NCBI GenBank assembly: GCA_027489105.1
Contig: JAIYAJ010000217.1
Coordinates: forward strand, 1 to 8,310
Direction of reading: 5' to 3'
Origin: Zymomonas sp.
GTDB taxonomy: Bacteria > Pseudomonadota > Alphaproteobacteria > Sphingomonadales > Sphingomonadaceae
Length of the DNA stretch: 8,310 nucleotides
Shown one piece after another: positions 1 to 5,797 of this stretch. The position numbers and the translations under genes are program-made. Position 1 is the first letter of the stretch, and every line of letters begins with the position of its first letter. The notes below the pieces were generated by a model. That model was not told where the DNA came from and did not search any database. It saw only the letters and a list, made by a program, of their open reading frames with translations.

Positions 1-2375
1 AGCTTGTCGCGCCGGGCGTTGGCGGGCAGGAAATGCTCAACACCTATACTGAGGCCTTGACCAAGATGGTCGAGAACCCCGGTATCCCCGAGCTGTTCCG
101 CTCGATCTTCCGCAACGCCTATCTGCCCTATCGCGATCCGGAAACGCTGCGCAGCTTCCTGCGCGAGATCAACGGCTTCACCTATGACCACAGCGAACGG
201 CTGGGCGATGCCTTCGAGTATCTCCTGTCTGTGCTGGGCAGCCAGGGTGATGCCGGGCAGTTTCGCACCCCGCGCCACATCATCGATTTCATGGTGGAGA
301 TCATCGATCCGAAGAAGGACGAGGTGATCCTCGATCCGGCCTGCGGCACCGCCGGGTTTCTGATTTCCAGCTACAAGCATATCCTGAAATCCAACTCGAC
401 CGACACGGGCAGCAAGGTCGCGGGCGTGGAAGTGGACGCCGCCGAGGCAACGCTCGACAGTCCGCTGCGCTATTCCGGTGACCTTTTGGCGCCAGAAGAC
501 CGGCTGCGGCTGGCGAGCAATATCAAGGGCTATGATATCTCGCCCGACATGGTGCGGCTGAGTCTTGTAAATCTCTACCTGCACGGCTTTGTTGACCCGA
601 AGATTGACGAATACGACTCACTCGTCAGTGAAGACAAATGGGGCGAAGTGGCGGACGTCATTCTTGCCAATCCACCATTCATGTCACCGAAGGGTGGCAT
701 CCCAGTCCATCGTCGCTTTGCTATCCAGTCCAAACGCAGCGAAGTGCTATTCGTTGACTACATCGCCGAGCACCTAAGCCCGAACGGCCGTGCCGCCATC
801 GTCGTGCCCGAAGGCATCATTTTCCAGAGCCAGAGTGCTTATTGCGACCTGCGGCGGATGCTGGTGCGAGAAAAGTATCTCGCCGCCGTCATCTCGCTGC
901 CCGCCGGTGTGTTCAATCCCTATTCGGGGGTGAAGACCTCGATCCTGATCCTCGACCGCCCGGTGGCGAAGGCCAGCGACAGTATCGCCTTCTTCAAGAT
1001 CGAGAACGACGGCTTCGGCCTTGGCGCACAGCGCCGCGCGGTGAAGGGCGGGCAGCTGGCGCAAGTGAAGGACGAGCTGGGCGCATGGCTGGCGGCACTG
1101 CGCGGCGGGGGTGAGGCCGTGCTGGATACGCCGCTGGGCTTTGCGGTGGAGAAAAAGCGGATTGCCGAGGGCGGTGAGTTTAATCTGAGCGGGGAGCGGT
1201 ATCGGGAGACGACACAGCGGGCATCAGCTTGGCCATTCTTGAAGGTCGAAGATGTGTTCGCCAAGGCGGGCGAGACTGTGCTGCCCGAAACATTGGACGG
1301 TCCTGTCACCTACATCGGCTTGGAAAACATCAGTTCCAACCTTGGCACGCTCACCGGCGAAACCGTCATCACAGATCCAAAGGAAATCAAAAGCCTCAAA
1401 AACCGATTTTGTCCCGGCGACATTCTCTATGGAAAGCTCCGTCCGAACCTCAACAAGGTCTGGTTGGCGGATCGTGAAGGCATCTGCTCAACAGACATCT
1501 TCGTTGTCCGCGCCGATCCAGCAAAGGTTGATGCTGGTCTTTATGCCCACCTGTTCCGGCAGGACCATTTCAACCAAATGGTGATGGCTGAGATTAAAGG
1601 CGCACAGTTACCGCGCGTTGGCTGGCAGTCGTTCGGCGCGATTGAAATCCCCCTGCCGCCGCTGGAGGTGCAGCGGGAGATTGTGGCGGAGATTGAGGGC
1701 TATCAAAAGGTCATCGACGGCGCCCGCACCGTCCTCGAAAACTACCGCCCCCACATCCCCATCGATCCTACTTGGCCCGTGACGAATCTAGGCAGCCTGG
1801 CCTCATTCAAGAATGGCCTGAACTTCACGAAGGACGAGGCCGGCCATGCGATAGCCATCGTCGGCGTCGGCGACTTTCAGAACAATCTGACCGTGCCTGT
1901 TCAAGGTCTCAGCAGCGTCACAATCGCAGACGAAATCGGCGACGAATATCTCCTGCGGGCCGGCGACATTCTTTTTGTGCGCTCCAATGGAAATCCTGAT
2001 CTCGTCGGTCGATCAATGCTGGTCCCAGATGACATTGGCCGAGCGACTTTCTCGGGCTTCAGCATCAGGGCGCGCATTATCAATCCAGAGGCAAGTTCGC
2101 GGTTTCTGGCACATTTCTTCAAGTCCGCTGATTTTGCGGACAAGATGAAGACGGTGGGGCAAGGATCGAGCATTCGCAATCTGTCGCAGGGCATACTTGA
2201 CGGCCTGCAAATCCCTCTGCCACCCGTCGAAATCCAGCAAGGCATCGTTGCGGAAATCGAAGCCGAGCAGGCGCTTGTGGATGCAAACCGCAAGCTAATC
2301 GTCCGCTTCGAAAAGAAGATCGAAGCCGCCATCGCCCGCGTCTGGGGAGGGGTTGAAGAAGCTGCGGCGGCATGA
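1..2375 (+). CDS. Type I restriction-modification M/S fusion: N6-adenine DNA methylase with two target recognition domains (5' partial)
   Basis: This protein methylates adenine in DNA and carries its own sequence-specificity module. The reading frame is open from base 3, so the true start lies left of the window. The ATG at 33 sits inside the helical N-terminal domain and has no good ribosome binding site. Numbering from that ATG: GQFRTP at 75-80, SAM-binding motif I DPACGTAGF at 101-109, catalytic motif IV NPPF at 213-216, and the usual HsdM end with NLSGERYR near 384-391. An HsdS-like part follows: TRD1 about 399-540, a conserved PLPPLE..IVAEIE helix segment at 540-555, TRD2 about 580-728, and a second PLPPVE..IVAEIE segment at 728-743 with a terminal helix. 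M and S are normally separate genes; here they are one chain. No nuclease domain or hsdR is visible; either could lie upstream. The TRD segments look less GC-rich than the flanking domains. An alternative is the C-terminal part of an AloI-like type IIB R-M-S fusion. Confidence 0.93.
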   Translation, partial: LVAPGVGGQEMLNTYTEALTKMVENPGIPELFRSIFRNAYLPYRDPETLRSFLREINGFTYDHSERLGDAFEYLLSVLGSQGDAGQFRTPRHIIDFMVEIIDPKKDEVILDPACGTAGFLISSYKHILKSNSTDTGSKVAGVEVDAAEATLDSPLRYSGDLLAPEDRLRLASNIKGYDISPDMVRLSLVNLYLHGFVDPKIDEYDSLVSEDKWGEVADVILANPPFMSPKGGIPVHRRFAIQSKRSEVLFVDYIAEHLSPNGRAAIVVPEGIIFQSQSAYCDLRRMLVREKYLAAVISLPAGVFNPYSGVKTSILILDRPVAKASDSIAFFKIENDGFGLGAQRRAVKGGQLAQVKDELGAWLAALRGGGEAVLDTPLGFAVEKKRIAEGGEFNLSGERYRETTQRASAWPFLKVEDVFAKAGETVLPETLDGPVTYIGLENISSNLGTLTGETVITDPKEIKSLKNRFCPGDILYGKLRPNLNKVWLADREGICSTDIFVVRADPAKVDAGLYAHLFRQDHFNQMVMAEIKGAQLPRVGWQSFGAIEIPLPPLEVQREIVAEIEGYQKVIDGARTVLENYRPHIPIDPTWPVTNLGSLASFKNGLNFTKDEAGHAIAIVGVGDFQNNLTVPVQGLSSVTIADEIGDEYLLRAGDILFVRSNGNPDLVGRSMLVPDDIGRATFSGFSIRARIINPEASSRFLAHFFKSADFADKMKTVGQGSSIRNLSQGILDGLQIPLPPVEIQQGIVAEIEAEQALVDANRKLIVRFEKKIEAAIARVWGGVEEAAAA

Positions 2376-2428
2376 TCCAAAAGGCATGCCTCGCCGAGCG
2401 CGTCACCCGCAGCCCGTTCATCCAGTGA
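2372..2428 (+). CDS. Possible 18-codon ORF overlapping the M/S stop codon (ATGA)
   Basis: The stop codon of the methylase overlaps an ATG in the sequence ATGA. This opens an 18-codon frame, MIQKACLAERVTRSPFIQ, that stops at 2426-2428, just before a strong hairpin. An ATGA junction is typical of translationally coupled genes, so this may be the remaining start of a following gene that was lost. It could also be chance: no independent ribosome binding site is seen, and I do not recognise the peptide. I list it only as a weak candidate. Confidence 0.15.
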   Translation: MIQKACLAERVTRSPFIQ

Positions 2429-2430
2429 AA

Positions 2431-2464
2431 CGCTCCCCGGCAGGCTTCCGCCAGCCGGGGAGCG
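2431..2464. terminator. GC-rich hairpin between convergent genes, probable bidirectional terminator
   Basis: A perfect 11-bp inverted repeat, CGCTCCCCGGC (2431-2441) and GCCGGGGAGCG (2454-2464), encloses a 12-base loop that can itself form a 3-bp GGC/GCC stem. It lies between the end of the methylase and the end of the convergent amidohydrolase, six bases from the amidohydrolase stop codon. The U-tract is weak: three Ts follow the stem on the minus strand, and none stand out on the plus strand. It fits a shared terminator by position and strength, though not as a textbook intrinsic one. Confidence 0.65.
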
Positions 2465-2469
2465 CGATC

Positions 2470-4212
2470 TCATTCCGCCGCTTGCGCCAGCGCCTCGACC
2501 TCGGGGCCGATGAACTCGCCGGGGAAGTGGCCGGCGAAGGCGCCGCGGTCGAAGGTCGGGGTGCCGTTGACCATGGTCAGGCGCATCGGTGCGGGCTGGC
2601 GGGTGTAGCGGTAGGTGGTGCCGCCCTCCCCGTCCGGCACGTCCCACGCCTTCTCGTCGGGGCGGCGCTCGATCTCGGCGAGGTCGAACACGACGATGTC
2701 GGCCTTCTTGCCCACCTTCAGCGTGCCGCGATCGGGAAGGTTGAAGTGGCGGGCGATGCGGCCGCTCAGATATTCGATGCCCTGCTCGATCGTCAGCTGC
2801 TTGCGGTCGCGGACATAGCGGGTGAGGAACAGGACATTGTCGCCCACGCCGCAGAACATCTGCCCATGCGCGCCGGAGTCGCACAGATTGCCCAGCGCCT
2901 GCGGGTCGGTCAGCAGCTTGTCGAGCGCTTCCTCATTATTGGGGAAGTCGGCGGTCTTGATTATCGAGTCGGTGCCGTTGTCGAGCAGCCAGTCGGCCAG
3001 CGCGTCCGACGGATGATCGATGCCGTTGGCGTCCATATAGTCGCGCAGCGTGCCGGTGATAGGGCCGACGCCGGTGGCGCTTTCCATGAAGAAGATGTCC
3101 TCGGGCCGGCCGATCGGCGAGATCGGGAAGGTCTGCGCCCAGGATTCGCGCGCCCGCGCCCGCCATTCGGGGCTTTCGAGCAGCGCGATCTTCGCCTCTT
3201 CGCCCTTGGTCTGGACGACCTCGCTCCACACATAATTGTTCGACTGGGCGAACAGCAGCGAGGAGTTGAAGCTGACGATCGTGGTCGGCGAGATCACGTG
3301 GAAGCCCGGCCACACATCATTGCCCTCCGCCTTGTTGCGCGCGTGGAGCGCCTCGGCGCCCTCGATCGCAAAGGACTGGAAGGCGAGCGTCGGCACGCTG
3401 CCGGCGATCTGCAGGCGGATGCCGTGCTTCTTGGCGAGCGCGCTCATCCGTTCCGAATTCTGGAGGCCGTCGAGGCGCATGAAGAAGTCGACCACGACCT
3501 GGACCAGCGCCCCCGGATGGCGGGCGACGACGGCGAACAGCGCGTCGAACTCGGCATCGTCGGCCTTGCGCGTCGGGATCGGGCGATCATGCTTGTCATG
3601 GTCGAGCAGATTGGTCGACATGCCGATCGCGCCGGCGGACAGCGCATCCTCCAGCAGGACGCACATCTGCTCGATCTCGGCCGGGGTCGCCGTGCGATCC
3701 CAGGCTTCGAGGCCCATGACGGCCAGGCGGATCGCGATATGCCCGACGAAGGCGCCGAAATTGACCGGGGTCTTCACATGCTTGACGACCGACCTCTTAT
3801 ACTCGCTCCAGGTCTTCCAGTCCCAGGGCAGCATATCGCGGAACGGCTTTTCGGGGATGTCCTCGAAGAAGGAGAAGATGTCGATCATCTCCTGCCGCAC
3901 CGCCGGATCGTCGTGCACCGGCGCGGCGGCGAAACCGCAATTGCCGTTGATCGAGGTGGTGACGCCATAGCCCGGCATCGGATCGAGCGTGGGCATCCAC
4001 CACATCGGCGCGTCATAATGGTTATGCGCCTCGATGAAGCCGGGGGTGACATAGCAGCCGGTGGCGTCGATCACGCGCTCGCGCCGCTCGGGTTCGATAT
4101 TCGGCTCGATCGCGACGATCTGCGACCCGCGCACGCGCACATCGGCCTTATAGGCGGGCGCGCCGGTGCCGTCGACGACGGTGCCGTTCTTGATCAGATA
4201 TTTGTCCTGCAT
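2470..4212 (-). CDS. Amidohydrolase family protein, N-acyl-D-amino-acid deacylase-like (COG3653-type)
   Basis: A 580-residue TIM-barrel amidohydrolase, probably cytoplasmic, since no signal peptide is seen. The start was set at 4212 because GGGAGAGAGAG lies 8 bases upstream; a longer in-frame start at 4278 adds 22 residues that do not look like the family. The N-terminal beta-sandwich (NGTVVDGTG at 9-17) leads to the metal motif HNH at 63-65 in PGFIEAHNHYD, then NCGF at 91-94, GAIGMST near 194-200, CDSGAH at 444-449 with the probable catalytic Asp445, and the C-terminal GTLKVGKKADIVVFD sandwich return. These match the D-aminoacylase group, which hydrolyses N-acyl-D-amino acids. The two later zinc-ligand histidines of characterised D-aminoacylases do not appear at the expected places (239-243 reads VVVDF; 267-271 reads LQIAG). 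The substrate is therefore uncertain. It could belong to a different amidohydrolase subgroup with another function. Confidence 0.9.
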   Translation of the reverse strand: MQDKYLIKNGTVVDGTGAPAYKADVRVRGSQIVAIEPNIEPERRERVIDATGCYVTPGFIEAHNHYDAPMWWMPTLDPMPGYGVTTSINGNCGFAAAPVHDDPAVRQEMIDIFSFFEDIPEKPFRDMLPWDWKTWSEYKRSVVKHVKTPVNFGAFVGHIAIRLAVMGLEAWDRTATPAEIEQMCVLLEDALSAGAIGMSTNLLDHDKHDRPIPTRKADDAEFDALFAVVARHPGALVQVVVDFFMRLDGLQNSERMSALAKKHGIRLQIAGSVPTLAFQSFAIEGAEALHARNKAEGNDVWPGFHVISPTTIVSFNSSLLFAQSNNYVWSEVVQTKGEEAKIALLESPEWRARARESWAQTFPISPIGRPEDIFFMESATGVGPITGTLRDYMDANGIDHPSDALADWLLDNGTDSIIKTADFPNNEEALDKLLTDPQALGNLCDSGAHGQMFCGVGDNVLFLTRYVRDRKQLTIEQGIEYLSGRIARHFNLPDRGTLKVGKKADIVVFDLAEIERRPDEKAWDVPDGEGGTTYRYTRQPAPMRLTMVNGTPTFDRGAFAGHFPGEFIGPEVEALAQAAE

Positions 4213-4228
4213 GGCTCTCTCTCCCAAC
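4213..4228 (-). promoter_or_regulatory. Ribosome binding site of the amidohydrolase, fixes its start
   Basis: On the minus strand GGGAGAGAGAGCC runs directly into the ATG at 4212, with GGGAG ending 8 bases before it. This supports the shorter start over the in-frame ATG at 4278. Confidence 0.65.
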
Positions 4229-4307
4229 CGATAGGGGACGATTTTCGTTCGCCCTTCGCCGTCCAGTGATAGGCCCAAGGGCAGAGGCCGCCATCCGCGC
4301 CGCTGGC

Positions 4308-4332
4308 GAAAGGCTCATCAAATGAGCCTTTC
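4308..4332. terminator. Perfect 11-bp stem-loop downstream of the OYE gene, candidate terminator or operator
   Basis: GAAAGGCTCAT (4308-4318) and ATGAGCCTTTC (4322-4332) form a perfect inverted repeat around a 3-base loop, CAA. It lies 35 bases past the stop of the minus-strand oxidoreductase and 96 bases before the amidohydrolase start. On the minus strand the hairpin ends in CCTTTC without a long T-run. It may terminate the oxidoreductase transcript, or act as a DNA operator for the amidohydrolase. Confidence 0.45.
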
Positions 4333-4337
4333 CCGTC

Positions 4338-4359
4338 GCCCCAATGAGCCCGATGGGGC
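4338..4359. repeat. Second, smaller inverted repeat sharing the TGAGCC word
   Basis: GCCCCA (4338-4343) pairs with TGGGGC (4354-4359). The loop holds TGAGCC, the same word found at 4323-4328 and inverted as GGCTCA at 4312-4317. Three copies of one hexamer in 40 bases could be operator half-sites or simply overlapping hairpin sequence. Confidence 0.35.
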
Positions 4360-4366
4360 AGTCAGC

Positions 4367-5680
4367 CTATGACTTGCGCGCCGCCATCCACGCCGCCGCG
4401 TCGCGCTCCACCTGCCGCAGCGCGGCAAAGACCGACAAAGCGGGCTCGATTCGCCCTTTGCGGCCGAGCTGGTCGATCTGGCCATAATACCAGAACTGCA
4501 CCGCGAAACCGGCGATGCCGTCGACCAGCTTGATCGCGCGCAGCCAGTTCAGCCAGCGCGGCAGCAGCGACAATCGGTTTTCATAACGGGGGACGGCATC
4601 AGCGCCGGCAAGCAACGCGCGACAGGCATCGGGCGCTCCGCACAGCGGACGCGCGAGTCCGATCAGGTCGGCCGCGCCCGTGGCCAGCGCATGGTCCATC
4701 GCCGCCCGGCTGCGGAAGCCGCCCGTCACCAGCAGCGGCATCGTCCCGACCTCGGCCTTCATCGCCTTGGCGAAGTCGACGAAATAGGCTTCGCGCGCCG
4801 CCGTCGACGGGGGGACGCCGCGCGGCTCCTCGCGTTCGCCGATCCCGTCGAGGTCCATCATCGCCGGCTGTTCATAGGAGCCGCCCGATATCTCGAGCAG
4901 GTCGACGCCCTCCTGCTCCAGCCAGCGCGCGACGCTCAGGCTTTCCTCGAAGGCGAAGCCGCCGCGCTGGAAATCGGCCGAGTTGAGCTTGACCGAGATC
5001 GGAAAGTCGGGGCCGACCGCCGCGCGCACCCGCCGCACGCTGTCGAGCAGAAAGCGCGCGCGGTTTTCGAGACTGCCGCCCCAGCGGTCGGTGCGGAGAT
5101 TGGCGAGCGGGCTCAGAAATTGCGAGATCAGATAGCCATGGGCGGCGTGGAGCTGGACGCCGGTAAAACCGGCGTCGCGGGCGACCATCGCGGCGGTGGC
5201 AAAGCGGCCGATCAGATCCGCAATCTCCTCCTCGCTCAAGGGCACCGGCGTGGCGAAGCGTCCGCCGGGGACGCGCAGCGCGACGGCCGAGGGCGCTTTG
5301 GGGGCGGGATTGACGCTCTTCTGGGTCTGTCGGCCGGCGTGGCTGATCTGCATCCAGAGCCCGTTTCCGCCCTCGGTCCCCGCCTCCGCCCAGGCTTCGT
5401 AACGCCCCATCGTCTCACGGTCGGGCAAGCGATCGAGGATGACGTTGCCCGGCCGTTCGAGATGGTCGCGGTCGATCATCACATTGCCGGTCAGCAGCAG
5501 CCCCGCCCCGCCCTGCGACCAGACACGGTAGAGCCGGGCGAGATCGTCGGTCGGCGCGCCCTGCGGAGTCGCCAGCCCTTCGGTCATCGCCGCCTTGACA
5601 AGCCGGTTGGGGAGCACCGCACCGCAGGGCAGACGCAGCGACTGCGCGATCGGCATCCTGTCCGGCGTCATGTCGCTCAT
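4367..5680 (-). CDS. NADH:flavin oxidoreductase, Old Yellow Enzyme family
   Basis: A 437-residue FMN-dependent TIM-barrel ene-reductase of the Old Yellow Enzyme family, expected to reduce activated C=C bonds with NAD(P)H in the cytoplasm. The start at 5680 was chosen because GGGGGAG lies 6 bases upstream; the ATG at 5686 would have no spacing, and the ATG at 5734 only adds an atypical leader. Family signatures run in order: RLVKAAMTEGLA at 26-37, QISHAGRQ at 111-118, HAAHGYLISQFLSP at 178-191 with His178 and His181 as likely substrate-binding residues, RTDRWGGSLENR at 196-207, VKLNSADF at 230-237, and the FMN-phosphate region VTGGFRS at 318-324 with GLARP at 341-345. No Cys cluster for 4Fe-4S and no second flavin domain are present, so it is not a 2,4-dienoyl-CoA reductase-type multidomain enzyme. 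A C-terminal extension of about 70 residues, rich in Trp, Tyr and Leu, follows the barrel. The substrate is unknown. Confidence 0.93.
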   Translation of the reverse strand: MSDMTPDRMPIAQSLRLPCGAVLPNRLVKAAMTEGLATPQGAPTDDLARLYRVWSQGGAGLLLTGNVMIDRDHLERPGNVILDRLPDRETMGRYEAWAEAGTEGGNGLWMQISHAGRQTQKSVNPAPKAPSAVALRVPGGRFATPVPLSEEEIADLIGRFATAAMVARDAGFTGVQLHAAHGYLISQFLSPLANLRTDRWGGSLENRARFLLDSVRRVRAAVGPDFPISVKLNSADFQRGGFAFEESLSVARWLEQEGVDLLEISGGSYEQPAMMDLDGIGEREEPRGVPPSTAAREAYFVDFAKAMKAEVGTMPLLVTGGFRSRAAMDHALATGAADLIGLARPLCGAPDACRALLAGADAVPRYENRLSLLPRWLNWLRAIKLVDGIAGFAVQFWYYGQIDQLGRKGRIEPALSVFAALRQVERDAAAWMAARKS

Positions 5681-5797
5681 TCCCATCTCCCCCAAGTCCG
5701 AACCCCGGCTTACGGCCACTGTCGCGATTTTCATCCGCGGCTCAACCGCAATTTCGGTAAGCTGGTTCCTTTTTTATCGCGCGGCTATGGAAGGGCG
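5681..5797. promoter_or_regulatory. Divergent intergenic region between the oxidoreductase and the membrane protein gene
   Basis: This 117-base gap separates two divergent genes, so promoters for both should lie here or close by. On the minus strand GGGGGAG (5693-5687) is the oxidoreductase ribosome binding site. On the plus strand GGAAGGG (5789-5795) precedes the membrane protein ATG with short spacing. A run of six Ts at 5770-5775 is the only AT-rich point. I could not find a convincing -35/-10 pair on either strand. Confidence 0.4.

Noticed and set aside
1901..2884. A 327-codon minus-strand frame crossing the terminator
   Set aside because: It overlaps the specificity region and the end of the amidohydrolase in other frames, crosses the hairpin, and shows no recognisable domain.
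2353..4269. A 638-codon open frame on the plus strand
   Set aside because: It runs antisense to the amidohydrolase, whose frame has clear family motifs. Its translation is a low-complexity Arg/Gly/Asp/Ala mix typical of a GC-rich shadow frame.
4251..4282. GCCCTT/AAGGGC inverted repeat before the amidohydrolase
   Set aside because: Only six base pairs around a 20-base loop, which is expected by chance in GC-rich DNA.
4691..5797. Upstream extension of the membrane protein frame
   Set aside because: The frame is open here only because it is antisense to the oxidoreductase. The ATG at 5798, with GGAAGGG before it and a hydrophobic N-terminus after it, is the credible start.
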